Shown: positions 6,202 to 16,192 of the stretch, piece by piece
Layout: each line of letters starts with the position of its first letter
How positions within the stretch are numbered: the first letter of the stretch is position 1
DNA from: a virus
Reading direction: 5' to 3' (one strand)
Length of the DNA stretch: 44,510 bases
IMG/VR virus record: IMGVR_UViG_3300020596_000041
Location: 1-44,510 of that record
Position numbers and translations under genes: made by a program
Notes under the pieces: generated by a model
Told to the model about the DNA's origin: nothing
The model's input: the letters and a program-made list of their open reading frames with translations, nothing else
The model's database searches: none

Positions 6202-7804
6202 CGAAAAGCTCTCGGATATTAATAAGAAGATCTTCGCCTCCCCTATTGCCTTTGCTGACCTAATGCTCGGCGTTAAGCTCCACAAGGGGCAGGAGGAGTG
6301 GGAGAATAACTCTACCAAGACAATTAATATTCTCCGTCCCGGTAACAGGTTCGGAAAAACCTTCGTTGCTGCGGTTAAGCACGGCTGGCATGGGATGTGT
6401 AAGCCGCTTTTGAACGGAAAAGTGATGTCGGTTGAAGAGTGGAGGCGGATTGAATACAACACCCTTAATTTCGGGCCGACCTACGAGCTTGGGCGTGGAG
6501 CGCTGCAAGTTTGTCGGGAGTTGTTTCAGGGGAATATGCTCGTTCCCGTCTGTCCCTCATGTGATCTGCACAGAATCGGTAAGAAGGATAAGTATATCTT
6601 TACCTGTGATAACTGCCTTATGGAGTTTCCTGAGCCTCAGTGGAGAACCAATAAATCCCTCCTGAAGGATTGGGCGATTATTGATGACCGGGCTGATGCT
6701 CAGGTGATGCCGTTTATTGAGTTTAAGACGGGAGCAAGGATGTTGGGAAGATCAATGTCTGAGATGGGAGTTGCTTTCAAGATGAGGAAATTGGCCTACG
6801 TAACGGGAGATGAGTGTGGGGATATTCCTGATATCTGGATCTTCACCAACAATACGCTCTTAATGCGCGTTGTTGATTTCGGAGGACAAATTGATCTTGT
6901 CGGAACTCCGCAGCCCGAAGGTCACGATTACATGACGATGATTGAGATGGCAGAGGAGGATATGAGTAAACCCGACTGGAAGAAAAACGGCATGTTTTAT
7001 ACCCAGAAGGGAACGACCTATGAGAACGTGAGTTTACCAAGAAGGGCAATTGAGGAGATTGAAAAGATCGCAGATCCTGTCATGCGGGAACAGATTATAC
7101 GGGGTGAACACGTTGAGACAGGTGAGAAATACTTTGGTCATAAACGTATTCAGAATGCTGTCTTAAAAGATATTGAGTTATTGGAGTTTGCTTTACCGGG
7201 AAGGAAATACATTACGGTTGCTGATTACGCAGGAGGCGAGTCAGTGTGGGCTGACTACACCGTCATCATGGTCATTGACTACACAGACGAGCCTTACAAA
7301 ATCGTCTACTTTAATAGGTTCAAGGGAGGAGATATGCCGATTCCGATGCAGTACTCCTTAACAGAAGATGTGACGATGCGGTTTGGTGGGAAGGGAAAGC
7401 TGATTATTGACTCTTCGGCGCTTGGTGGGAAGAATGCGATGGCATTTCTCGGACACCTGAATCCTATATCCGCTGAATATGGTCCGACAAAATCCTCAAC
7501 GCTTAAAGCAAATATGCTCGCAACCCTAAAAATTGCATTTGATGGAGGACAGTCTGAGACAAGGAAGCGGATCAGGGAGAAGAATGAGCAGGGAGATTGG
7601 GCTGACAGGACAATGGATTGGGGATTAATTAGATTTTCTGAAATCCTTCCTCTTATCAACGAACTTCAAAACTACAAGATGGATGATACAAAGCTCAGGA
7701 CTGATTGTGTAATGACGTTGGCAATGGGTATTCACTGGATTGAGATGCGGCGTGTTAAGCAGACTCGGAAAATCGCAATTGATTTTGATTTCCTGGGGGT
7801 TTAG
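6185..7804 (+). CDS. terL: large terminase subunit (packaging ATPase/nuclease)
   Basis: Motor that translocates DNA into the capsid and cuts it. Walker A RPGNRFGKT at residues 51-59; Walker B-like LAYVTGDE at 203-210; an RNase H-like nuclease domain opening with ITVADYAGGES (Asp about 347), followed by KLIIDSSALGG, and a C-terminal TDCVMTLAMG. Length 539 aa is normal. Between Walker A and B is an inserted four-cysteine ribbon, CPSC...CDNC (Cys 123, 126, 141, 144). The start is GTG 6185 behind GAGGGGGAGA, overlapping the small-subunit gene. Its stop TAG supplies the first base of the next late promoter box. Confidence 0.93.
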   Translation: MIQLDNEKLSDINKKIFASPIAFADLMLGVKLHKGQEEWENNSTKTINILRPGNRFGKTFVAAVKHGWHGMCKPLLNGKVMSVEEWRRIEYNTLNFGPTYELGRGALQVCRELFQGNMLVPVCPSCDLHRIGKKDKYIFTCDNCLMEFPEPQWRTNKSLLKDWAIIDDRADAQVMPFIEFKTGARMLGRSMSEMGVAFKMRKLAYVTGDECGDIPDIWIFTNNTLLMRVVDFGGQIDLVGTPQPEGHDYMTMIEMAEEDMSKPDWKKNGMFYTQKGTTYENVSLPRRAIEEIEKIADPVMREQIIRGEHVETGEKYFGHKRIQNAVLKDIELLEFALPGRKYITVADYAGGESVWADYTVIMVIDYTDEPYKIVYFNRFKGGDMPIPMQYSLTEDVTMRFGGKGKLIIDSSALGGKNAMAFLGHLNPISAEYGPTKSSTLKANMLATLKIAFDGGQSETRKRIREKNEQGDWADRTMDWGLIRFSEILPLINELQNYKMDDTKLRTDCVMTLAMGIHWIEMRRVKQTRKIAIDFDFLGV

Positions 7805-7841
7805 TTGTCTAATACGAGTTTACAACCAATTCCTCTAAAAC
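7804..7841 (+). promoter_or_regulatory. late promoter-like element 2 (portal)
   Basis: GTTGTCTAAT (7804-7813), 25 bases after the core to TAAAAC (7836-7841), then 6 bases to ATG 7848. The box begins on the last base of the terL stop codon. Confidence 0.75.
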
Positions 7842-7847
7842 TTACTC

Positions 7848-9695
7848 ATGGAAGACAAAGAGTTACTAGACCTCAAAGAGTCCAGACTTATTCTTGAAGG
7901 CACACCTGAAGATCAAAAACAGTGGGGTATCCGTATCGGAAATTTTGCTGATGATTTGGCTGGCGATAGGGCAGAGCGGAAGAATACCTACGTTAAAAGG
8001 AGGGATTTCTACACAGGTAATCAAGGGGACTACTCAAACATTGTCGGTATTATTAAGGACACCAAACAGAAGCGGGGTCACACGAATCAAGTAACTAACT
8101 ATGCAGGAAAAACAGTCGTAAAAATTGCGTTCGGTATAGCCAACAATCCTCCGAAGTACACTGTAACCCCTTCAGATGCAAATGATGATCTGGAGACAGT
8201 ACGAACGCAGGCAGTTGAAGATTACATTGATACAGTTTTTGAACACAAAAAGAACCGCTTCTGGAGAAAGACTTTTAGACGGCAGGCTTTCCACCAATCG
8301 GAGTTCGGTGACGCAGCAATTAAGACGTACCCCAATGTTGAGAAGAAAGAGATATGTATTGAGGGACACGATGATATGTCAACAATCATGGTCGGTTGGA
8401 ATGGTAATCCGGGAGAGTTTGATTTCGTCATTGCTGAGATGGAGATTACACCGCAGGCGGTGTTTGATAAGTATGGTGTTAGGGTGAACGAGAAAGCTCT
8501 GGGATCACTCCCGAAGGACGACTCGCAATCAAGTGGATCATGGGACAATAACCAGTGGGGAACGAAGAGTCCGGGAAAGAAAGGAACGTCTGATCTTCCA
8601 TCGGGTAAAACAAAGCTCCCCAAGGTAAGGGTACAGGAGTTTGACTCTGAGGATGTTTACGCAATTAAGATCGAAGGAGAACTGGTACAACTTGTCTTCA
8701 AAGACGATAGAACCTATCCGAAGGTGAAGTACTGGACAATCATATCTAATATCCCCAATCCTCCATCCCCTTGGTCGATTGCCGATATTGATTACCTCAT
8801 GGATTCTCAGATCGAGCTAAATGAAAATGATAATAGATCATCAGACCATCTACGAGTCGGAAACGTACAGCGCTATGTTGCCTACAACATGAATGATTTT
8901 GATCCGGAAAGTATTAAAACCTCGTCAGGTCAGGTTATCTTTGTCAATGATAACGGGGATGGAAAAAGTAGATTTGAGCCGCTTCAGACAAACATCAATA
9001 ACTTCCCTGACGATCAGTACCATAACCGTAAGATGCAGCAAATGTATGATCTCGGACTGCCGAAGGTGAACTATGGTTCGTCTGGTGCTGATTCCGGACG
9101 GTCAAAGGCGATTGATTACCAGTCCTCAATTGACCTTACGCAGTTTAAGCGTGATTCATGGGAGCTGGCTTTACAGGAAATAGCTGAGAAGATTCAAATA
9201 TTTGGAAACTTCCTGCATGGTGAGGAGTATGACTGGTTTACCAATGCTGATGGCGAGTTTGTCGTGAGGAATATGGAATTTGACTGGACGGATATTTTGC
9301 CTGTTTCGCAGTCGGATAAGATCGTGAATATTGCGAACAAGGTAAACATGATCGGTCTTTCAATTAAGACAGCTCTCAAGGAATTGGGATATCGTAATGT
9401 CGATGCTGAAATTGCACAGATTAAAAAAGAGCTGCAAGATCCTGAGCTTATGATTCTCAGGTCAAAAATGTGGCAGCTCTCAACAGGAATCCTTCAGGCA
9501 AACAACATGGCTGCAATGGCATCGCAGGGACAGGTGGGAGATAACCCGAATCCTAATCAAGCCTCCCCAACTTTGACCTCTGAACAGAATACAGGCGCAT
9601 CAAAGCCGATGGCATCAAAAGGAGGAACGACTTCCTACTCATCAGCAGCGGGGGCAATTGATAAGGCTAGACAGAATCAAGGAGCGAAAGGATAA
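7848..9695 (+). CDS. portal protein
   Basis: A 615-aa protein directly after terL, the standard portal position; portals form the dodecameric ring through which DNA enters. N-terminal NTYVKRRDFYTGNQGDY and TNYAGKTVVKIAFGIANNPPKYTV match the style of SPP1-type portals; SGADSGRSKAIDYQSSIDL and the long helical segment after it (about residues 405-450) resemble the stem/crown region. The last ~70 residues are low-complexity (Gln/Asn/Ser/Ala). It starts on an ATG with no Shine-Dalgarno, 6 bases after late element 2. Confidence 0.85.
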   Translation: MEDKELLDLKESRLILEGTPEDQKQWGIRIGNFADDLAGDRAERKNTYVKRRDFYTGNQGDYSNIVGIIKDTKQKRGHTNQVTNYAGKTVVKIAFGIANNPPKYTVTPSDANDDLETVRTQAVEDYIDTVFEHKKNRFWRKTFRRQAFHQSEFGDAAIKTYPNVEKKEICIEGHDDMSTIMVGWNGNPGEFDFVIAEMEITPQAVFDKYGVRVNEKALGSLPKDDSQSSGSWDNNQWGTKSPGKKGTSDLPSGKTKLPKVRVQEFDSEDVYAIKIEGELVQLVFKDDRTYPKVKYWTIISNIPNPPSPWSIADIDYLMDSQIELNENDNRSSDHLRVGNVQRYVAYNMNDFDPESIKTSSGQVIFVNDNGDGKSRFEPLQTNINNFPDDQYHNRKMQQMYDLGLPKVNYGSSGADSGRSKAIDYQSSIDLTQFKRDSWELALQEIAEKIQIFGNFLHGEEYDWFTNADGEFVVRNMEFDWTDILPVSQSDKIVNIANKVNMIGLSIKTALKELGYRNVDAEIAQIKKELQDPELMILRSKMWQLSTGILQANNMAAMASQGQVGDNPNPNQASPTLTSEQNTGASKPMASKGGTTSYSSAAGAIDKARQNQGAKG

Positions 9696-9697
9696 CT

Positions 9698-10501
9698 ATG
9701 TGGGATAAGATCAAGAGAGCAGCACAGAACGATTTATACAGGGGTGTATTCAGTAAGCAGCAACCTTCTGTTATAGGAAATGTTCTTTTGGGAAATCCTG
9801 CCAATCAAGGTATTGCTACGTATGGTGGGAAAGAGGCTGCAAAAATGCAGTATAAAATGCAGAAGGTAGGACCAATCATGGGTCAGCCAAAAGTTACGCC
9901 TACACCTACAAGCGTTCCCCTTCCTAAAGCAATCAAAGTAGCTCCTACGAAGGTTCCAAAAGCTCCAGGAATAGGTACAAAGATTATCTCACCGCTTGGA
10001 AAAGATGGACTTAATATAAGGGTAAAGGCAAAAGCTCCACCTCCAGTACCAACACCAGTACCTGATAATTTTGAGTCACGGATGATGGGAACAGCGGATG
10101 AACAGAAAATCCCACGAGAAGTATTCTTCGGTATTGCTGCTGCTGAAAACGGAAAGATAAATAAGTTTAATCTCGGTGCAGTCGATTCAAACCCAGGCAA
10201 AGCAGTTAAATTTGACTCTGATCTTGCAGCAGCTACTTCAGCAGCGAAGTTTCTTAAAGGAGAAATGAATACTGAATTTTATGGAAATAAAGAAGAAGGA
10301 AAGAAGCAATTCACTGATGCTTATAAATACCGTAAAGATCCATCTAAATATCTTCAGGCAATCCGTGACGCAGGGTACGCAGGAGATCCTGCAACATGGA
10401 AGCAACGTTCAGTCGATGCGAAGGGAGCAGGATTGCATTTTGATACGTGGGATGAGTTTGTAAAGAATACTCCTGCATATAAAAAGTGGAGTAAGAAGTA
10501 A
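9698..10501 (+). CDS. virion protein with probable lytic (lysozyme/transglycosylase-like) C-terminal domain
   Basis: 267 aa. About residues 65-130 form a Pro/Lys/Thr-rich linker; residues ~140-267 form a compact domain (GIAAAENGKINKFNLGAVDSNP ... YLQAIRDAGYAGDPATWK) that reads like a phage muramidase or glucosaminidase-type lytic domain with an AAEN motif carrying a candidate catalytic Glu. Position after the portal suggests a virion-associated enzyme that opens the wall during DNA entry rather than the lysis enzyme, which is a separate amidase at 35.9 kb. It abuts the next gene with no gap. Confidence 0.55.
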   Translation: MWDKIKRAAQNDLYRGVFSKQQPSVIGNVLLGNPANQGIATYGGKEAAKMQYKMQKVGPIMGQPKVTPTPTSVPLPKAIKVAPTKVPKAPGIGTKIISPLGKDGLNIRVKAKAPPPVPTPVPDNFESRMMGTADEQKIPREVFFGIAAAENGKINKFNLGAVDSNPGKAVKFDSDLAAATSAAKFLKGEMNTEFYGNKEEGKKQFTDAYKYRKDPSKYLQAIRDAGYAGDPATWKQRSVDAKGAGLHFDTWDEFVKNTPAYKKWSKK

Positions 10502-12742
10502 ATGGCAAATGCAAGAATCGCGCAACTTCAGGAACAAAGAAACGCAGCACGGGGGATCTCTTCAGGAAAGATCAGATTATTAAGCGCTGCGAATACCTCC
10601 ATTGCTTCAATTGCCAAACGGACAGCCTCCAGTGAGTTGAACATCATGGTTTCCCGCTATAACGCTGGAGAAATAGAAAATGATGAGATGCGGGAGTTTC
10701 TTGCAAAAACGCAGTCCAATCCTTCGCTCTCAGCAAGCGACAGATTGGACATCGATACCCAGATAAAAGAGTTTGATAACCGTATTCAGAAGGACAAACT
10801 AGAGGCAACCTACAGGGCAGCTCCCGATAATTCGATGCAGCAGTATCAGGCAGCCGGAGCGCTATCGCAGTACTACAAAACAAAAGCTGCGGGAATGGCT
10901 TCTGAGACTCCGGCACAATCTGATGCTTTTACAATGGCTGCTCAATACGATCAGCGAGTAGCTGATATCCAGCAGAATGTACAAACTAAAGCACGGCAAA
11001 ATCAGAGGTATATTGCTGAACAGCAGATAAACCAACTTCCTAATAGCTCAAGTGAAAGAAGTGGGAAAAGGGCTGAGATGTATAAGCAGCTATACGATCA
11101 GGCAGTAGCAGATGGGGATCAGACTGATGCAAATAAATACGCAGCAGCGTATCAGCAGGAACTAACAAACACTCAAGCACAGGCAAATCAGGAAGCAGAG
11201 GCAGCTTCAAAGGAAGAAATAAGTACTGAGAAAAAAACGCTTCGGGACTATATGGGAAGTCTGGTTAATGATTATCATGACGGAAAGATAGGAGAAGCAC
11301 AATACCTTCAGGCACTCTCCGAGATCTCCCCGCGTATTGACGCAACTAATGATTACGGCTTAATTAACTCACTCAATAGGACGACTGATATCATCCAGAA
11401 GAATCTTGATAAAGGGGGAGTAAGAAGAGGGACAACAGTATCGGGTCTTCCATTTGTTCTCGGTAAGGGTAAGGGCGGTGGGGTTGGCGGCGTGGTGACT
11501 GATTGGGACAAGCAGGATTATGACTACTCGGATAGCATGAGGAAACTTACCTCAGCACTTAATGATGGCACGAAGTCTCCTGCTGATGTCTTGAAGACAA
11601 TGCAGCTTGTTATTAAGCAGCGGAATGATGACATTCAGACGCAGATACAAAATGTTGAAGCAATAGCTGCGGAGAATCCGAATGCAAAAGTACTCTTCAA
11701 TGGTAGAAAGACAAGAGCTGCTGATGTCGTTGATTCACTCTATAAGGAGTACCAGAAGCTTGAGGATCAGGCAGGAGTCGTCCTGAATGGTAATCCGAAG
11801 AACCTTGCTCTCGTTATGGTACCCCCCGGTGAGTTTACCACTACAGGAAACATAGCAAAGAATGGGAAGAGTTTTTCTACGTTTGAGTTGATTGATAGGA
11901 CAAATGTACCATCTGATACAGCAGGACAGCCTCAGTACTTTTCAGATAACCAAGGAATATTCCACAAGGGAGAGAATCGTAAGGTAGCAATCAGTAAGGA
12001 AGATTACGACATTAATGTTATGAGCGATCCGGCAAGGTTCACGCAAGACAAAAAAACAGGACAGTATCTCTACCTTGAAAACGAGAAGACAGTAAGGGTC
12101 TACGATCAAAAGACAAACAAGTATTTTGATACAGCTCCTGATAAAGACGGGGTTGTTCCTAATTACGCTTCTTCGCTTGCAATGAAGACGCAGGATGAAG
12201 TTACAAAGAAGATGGCGGCAAGACGGGAAAAAGAGAAGCAAACAAGTCTGGACCTTGTCACCAAGCAGAAACAATCCAATGCAAAACAGCCATTAGAACA
12301 GTTTAAGAATGCTTTCGGTGCTGCCAGACCAGTTCTTAATTCAGTGAACCCCGCTCTTGCATTAGCAACTGATGTGGTGAAGGGAGCTGTCGGTGTGGTA
12401 CAGCCTACTGCTACCGCTCAGGAACCTGTGACTTCCAAGAATCCAGTGGTCATTGCTCCGAAAACTGCACAACAGATTGGTATTTCTCAGAACACACAAA
12501 TATCTATGCCTAAACAGATCATACCTACTCAAACTGGTACAATTCTTCCGCAGGTAAAAACACCGACCCTCAAGGTAGCGGTACCAGCACCAACTCCAAT
12601 CCAAAAAGCAGTAGCAAGCGGTCAGCTACCGAAGAATGTGAAGATTCAAGCTCCTCTGATAACTCCGGCACGGGCAGCACAGAAGCCTCAAATTAGTCTC
12701 GGACCTGTCGATTTTTTCAAGAAGTTACTCAAGATAAAATAA
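10502..12742 (+). CDS. large internal virion protein, 746 aa
   Basis: Ala/Gln-rich and strongly helical in its first ~250 residues (for example AQLQEQRNAARG, then ANKYAAAYQQELTNTQAQANQEAEAASK), with a Gly-rich patch near 320 (GKGKGGGVGG) and a Pro/Gln/Thr-rich tail ending SLGPVDFFKKLLKIK. No enzyme motif seen. Position between portal and scaffold and composition suit an ejected internal or tail-associated protein of a short-tailed phage. Whether it is ejected is inference. Confidence 0.55.
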   Translation: MANARIAQLQEQRNAARGISSGKIRLLSAANTSIASIAKRTASSELNIMVSRYNAGEIENDEMREFLAKTQSNPSLSASDRLDIDTQIKEFDNRIQKDKLEATYRAAPDNSMQQYQAAGALSQYYKTKAAGMASETPAQSDAFTMAAQYDQRVADIQQNVQTKARQNQRYIAEQQINQLPNSSSERSGKRAEMYKQLYDQAVADGDQTDANKYAAAYQQELTNTQAQANQEAEAASKEEISTEKKTLRDYMGSLVNDYHDGKIGEAQYLQALSEISPRIDATNDYGLINSLNRTTDIIQKNLDKGGVRRGTTVSGLPFVLGKGKGGGVGGVVTDWDKQDYDYSDSMRKLTSALNDGTKSPADVLKTMQLVIKQRNDDIQTQIQNVEAIAAENPNAKVLFNGRKTRAADVVDSLYKEYQKLEDQAGVVLNGNPKNLALVMVPPGEFTTTGNIAKNGKSFSTFELIDRTNVPSDTAGQPQYFSDNQGIFHKGENRKVAISKEDYDINVMSDPARFTQDKKTGQYLYLENEKTVRVYDQKTNKYFDTAPDKDGVVPNYASSLAMKTQDEVTKKMAARREKEKQTSLDLVTKQKQSNAKQPLEQFKNAFGAARPVLNSVNPALALATDVVKGAVGVVQPTATAQEPVTSKNPVVIAPKTAQQIGISQNTQISMPKQIIPTQTGTILPQVKTPTLKVAVPAPTPIQKAVASGQLPKNVKIQAPLITPARAAQKPQISLGPVDFFKKLLKIK

Positions 12743-12743
12743 T

Positions 12744-15404
12744 ATGGCATACGATTTCGTTGACAGTTTTCTCAGTGAGAATAAGGCGACTCCAAAGCCT
12801 GCTTCTCCTGCTACGTCAAAGGTTACTCCGAAGGCTGCTACTACTACATTCAGACCGCCTGCTAGACCTGAACAGAATTTCGCTTCTCCCTTTACAAAAA
12901 CATCAGCTTTAAAACAAGCCAACGTACATGGGAAATTGTTTGAGGGAGGGACTATCTCAAAGGGATTGGATGTTCTCCGATTACCTGAATATGCACTTAA
13001 CAGCTACGCTAAAGGAGTGAGGGATTCGGCTGACAAGAACGCTCCGATGGTGAAAGCGGGAAAGAAACAGTTGTTTCCTGCCGTTGCAGAGGACTTCAGA
13101 GCAGGGGTTAAAAACATTCTTCCGGGTGTCCAGAATCGTACACAGATTGGGCGAGAAGAAGGGGATTACAACGCAGCAAGGGATCTGGTCAAAGGTGAGA
13201 AGGCTCAGACTGCAATCAACTTTGGGATGAGCTTGGGTATGCCTAGCACTCCTGTTGGTAAAGTGCTAAATACAGGCAGCAAGATTGTTTCGAAAGTTCC
13301 CGGAGCCAGTAAGGTATCTCAGGTTGTTCAGAAAACGGGATCAATAGCTCAGGACTATCTCAAAGATAATCCAACTGTAGCAAGAAGCATTGAAAGGATA
13401 CCATTTCTTGAGAATGTTAGAAACCCAGAAGCAGGAAAAATACTTGAAAATTCAAGCCGTGAAGTAGAAACAAGGATTAGTTCGTTATATAACCAAATTA
13501 GTAGTATGTCAAAAGGACTATCCTCTGCTCAAAGAGTTAAGGTTGGAAACATAATTGAGGGTGGAATAACGACAAAGTCTAACAATTTTCTTGTTATAAG
13601 GGCCAACAGGGTGAAAGAAATTTCAGATGGTATTGCAAAAGAATTAGTTGAGTCTGGACTTATGAGTAAGGAGTCATTTAGTAAATTCCAGGGTAAATAT
13701 ATGGCTCATATAGCAGATGTAGTAAGAACTGAAGAGAAACAAAAGTTTGCAAGTAGGGGTCTTAAATTTACAAGTGATTCATTAAAGCAAAGAAAGAATC
13801 TTTTGGGTAAAAATGGTCTTCCAGATTATGTAAGAGAATTTCAATTTCCTACTTTTAAAGCTCTATCAGGAGAGGTGCAGAATATCGAATCAGTGAAGGC
13901 TGTTAAGGAATTGGTAGAGAAATTTGGTACTAAACTTGGTACGACAACGAGAAAGGCAATGAAAACAGGAGATGTTATCAAGAACTTCAGGGGTCCAAGA
14001 ACAACAAAGGATGGTCAAATACTTCTAAAAGATGAATTACCCGAAAATATAAAAAGTCAATTCAAGGACATCTCGGTTCCGCAGGAAATAGTTGATTACG
14101 TAACCAGAAAATATGCAAAAAACGATCCGGGAATATTCTTAAAAATCGCGGATAAGGCTCTTAATGTTTGGAAGATGGGGAAAACTATCTACTCAGGACC
14201 CGGATATCACACAAGAAACCTTATGAGTAACCAGATTCTCTCCGATTATGCGACAGGAGCAGGGCTTGCAAAGACGATTGCAGGATATGCGCGTGCAGTA
14301 AAAGCATATACAGGTAAGGGAGATACAAAGATGATTGCGTACATGCAGGAGTTGAAGGACGCAGGGATATTGGGGAGGGTTAGTATATCAGAAGGAGTTG
14401 AAAATCTGAGGCCGGAAGTGTTTGGTCAGGGCGAGAATGTTCTGAAAAAGATTTTTAACTCACCAAAGAAGTTTCAGCAGGCTTCAGAAGAGACAGCGAA
14501 GATGAACGTGTATGCGTTTTTCAGGGATAAAGGACTAACGATCAAGGCTGCTGCTGCTAAAGCTGAGGAAGCGATCTTCTCACCCTACAAGATTAACCCT
14601 GCTGAACGTCAGCTATTACGTGGAGCTATTCCTTTCTACTCTTTTACGAGACAGGCTGTTCCCTCAGTCATCAGGACCGGTATTAATCGGGGTGGGACTC
14701 TTACGAAATATGAAAAAGCAAAGACGGCTGTTGAAGGAATGTCCCCTGAAGGAGCGAAAAACAATCAGAATCTTCCTACGGGGATGCGGGGACAAGTAAG
14801 GCTACCGATAAAAGATAAGAATGGGAATTATTCCTATGCTGATCCTTCATATATTATTCCTCATGGAAACTTTGATAGCAAAGCAGGGGGACAATTACCC
14901 TTCGGGATGGGTTTAAATCCGTTAATAACTGAAGCTGGCTCGCAAATGTACAATAAAGACCTTTATTTCGACCAACCTATAGCTAAATCAGCTATTCCAG
15001 AAAGAGCTAATGTTCAGAGAATCCAACATGGTGTTCAGACATTTGCACCAAACTTATTACCATCAGATGCTTTTGGCGGGATTCCTTCAGGTCAACCTGG
15101 TATAAATTACAAAACCCGTGGTGGTAGCAAACTCTATGATGCCTTTACAGGCCAGAAAGACTACGCAGGGCGTACCAGAAGCAAGGTACAGGCACTTCTT
15201 GATACTTTCGGACTCAAGAGCGTAGTGTATGATCCAGCTACACAGGCGAAGTTTGACAACATAGACAAGGCAAAAGCTGTAAAATTAATCACTTCTGAGA
15301 TAAGAGGTATCATGAAAGATAACCGTCTTTCTCCCGATGAGAAGAAAGAAATCATTGACCAGCTCACTGAAGCGCGAAAGCGCATCTTCTCTCCAATCCA
15401 TTAA
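12744..15404 (+). CDS. large virion-associated protein, 886 aa
   Basis: Begins MAYDFVDSFLSENK with a Pro/Thr/Ala-rich N-terminal region, then a long helical middle. The segment near residues 625-720 (GAIPFYSFTRQAVPS, then GGQLPFGMGLNPL) reads like large polyvalent-protein-associated regions of other phages, an attribution I hold loosely. Codon style between about 13.4 and 13.9 kb looks more AT-rich than its flanks. Probably packaged in the capsid or ejected with DNA, like its neighbour. Followed by late promoter element 3. Confidence 0.55.
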   Translation: MAYDFVDSFLSENKATPKPASPATSKVTPKAATTTFRPPARPEQNFASPFTKTSALKQANVHGKLFEGGTISKGLDVLRLPEYALNSYAKGVRDSADKNAPMVKAGKKQLFPAVAEDFRAGVKNILPGVQNRTQIGREEGDYNAARDLVKGEKAQTAINFGMSLGMPSTPVGKVLNTGSKIVSKVPGASKVSQVVQKTGSIAQDYLKDNPTVARSIERIPFLENVRNPEAGKILENSSREVETRISSLYNQISSMSKGLSSAQRVKVGNIIEGGITTKSNNFLVIRANRVKEISDGIAKELVESGLMSKESFSKFQGKYMAHIADVVRTEEKQKFASRGLKFTSDSLKQRKNLLGKNGLPDYVREFQFPTFKALSGEVQNIESVKAVKELVEKFGTKLGTTTRKAMKTGDVIKNFRGPRTTKDGQILLKDELPENIKSQFKDISVPQEIVDYVTRKYAKNDPGIFLKIADKALNVWKMGKTIYSGPGYHTRNLMSNQILSDYATGAGLAKTIAGYARAVKAYTGKGDTKMIAYMQELKDAGILGRVSISEGVENLRPEVFGQGENVLKKIFNSPKKFQQASEETAKMNVYAFFRDKGLTIKAAAAKAEEAIFSPYKINPAERQLLRGAIPFYSFTRQAVPSVIRTGINRGGTLTKYEKAKTAVEGMSPEGAKNNQNLPTGMRGQVRLPIKDKNGNYSYADPSYIIPHGNFDSKAGGQLPFGMGLNPLITEAGSQMYNKDLYFDQPIAKSAIPERANVQRIQHGVQTFAPNLLPSDAFGGIPSGQPGINYKTRGGSKLYDAFTGQKDYAGRTRSKVQALLDTFGLKSVVYDPATQAKFDNIDKAKAVKLITSEIRGIMKDNRLSPDEKKEIIDQLTEARKRIFSPIH

Positions 15405-15416
15405 ATTTACCCTTTA

Positions 15417-15454
15417 GTTGTCTAATTTTTATCCCTCTCTTGCGTTGCTACTAT
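15417..15454 (+). promoter_or_regulatory. late promoter-like element 3 (scaffold/capsid)
   Basis: GTTGTCTAAT (15417-15426), 25 bases after the core to TACTAT (15449-15454). Unlike the other nine copies, the ATG is distant: the predicted start near 15461 leaves about 57 nt of leader containing a CGAG/CTCG hairpin and a strong AAAGGAGGTGA site. Confidence 0.75.
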
Positions 15455-15517
15455 CAACCCATCGAGGCGGTAACTCGTTAAATACGTATCACTCTCAAGA
15501 AAGGAGGTGAATCATCA

Positions 15518-16174
15518 ATGGACGATGTAAAACCAGATGTGTCAAATGCTCAGGAAGCACCAGTAGAGTCCGAACCTACTGTTCAGGTTCCACAATCTGA
15601 AAATGAAACGGCTGATGTTCCGACAGTTGCGGAGAAAACTGTGCCTTACCAAAGGTTTCAGGAAGTAAACAAAAACTATAAGGAAGCTCAGAGGAAGTTA
15701 GCAGAAGTGGAGGGAAACCAAAAACTTCAACAGTACGATCCGGAAGATATGGACGCTGTATTAAGCAATCCATTCGTACAGGAATTACTGCTGAAGGATG
15801 CAAAGAGGGAACTAGCTGATTTTGCCAGGGACGAGTTGGATAAACATCCCAACTTTCACCCACAGCTCAAGAAGGCCATTCTTTCAAACGCAAGGGGTTT
15901 CGTGAACGAAAGTACCACCGATGTAGAGTCAGCGAAGTTAGATTTGCTCGAATACATTGAAGGTATTGCTGAAGAAGAAGCAGGGACACAAACTCCTACA
16001 ACCACACTTACTAACAAGTCCTTTCCAATAGCGTCAACGAACATTTCGAAAACGGATGTACCAGGAGCCAGGCCAGCAGATATTGCGAAATTAATGCTCA
16101 AGCCGATGGAAGAATGGACACCCGAAGAAGGAAAAGCTTTTGACGATTACAAGAGACTTAATCCTTCAAAGTGA
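15518..16174 (+). CDS. capsid scaffolding protein
   Basis: 218 aa, highly acidic and helical, immediately upstream of the major capsid gene. N-terminal ~45 residues are disordered (Glu/Pro/Val-rich); a coiled-coil segment follows (RFQEVNKNYKEAQRKLAEVEG); the C-terminus is charged. These are scaffold hallmarks, directing capsid assembly before removal. Strong Shine-Dalgarno (GAAAGGAGGTGA). First gene of the high-expression capsid transcript. Confidence 0.8.
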   Translation: MDDVKPDVSNAQEAPVESEPTVQVPQSENETADVPTVAEKTVPYQRFQEVNKNYKEAQRKLAEVEGNQKLQQYDPEDMDAVLSNPFVQELLLKDAKRELADFARDELDKHPNFHPQLKKAILSNARGFVNESTTDVESAKLDLLEYIEGIAEEEAGTQTPTTTLTNKSFPIASTNISKTDVPGARPADIAKLMLKPMEEWTPEEGKAFDDYKRLNPSK

Positions 16175-16192
16175 AGGGAGGTGAATTAAAAC

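Noticed and set aside
5850-6508. Long open frames on the minus strand under the terminase genes
   Set aside because: Shadows of real genes: no ribosome-binding sites, unusual composition, and the plus-strand frames have clear motifs.
7306-8664. Minus-strand open frames opposite the terL/portal junction
   Set aside because: They span the late promoter and real plus-strand genes, with no start signals.
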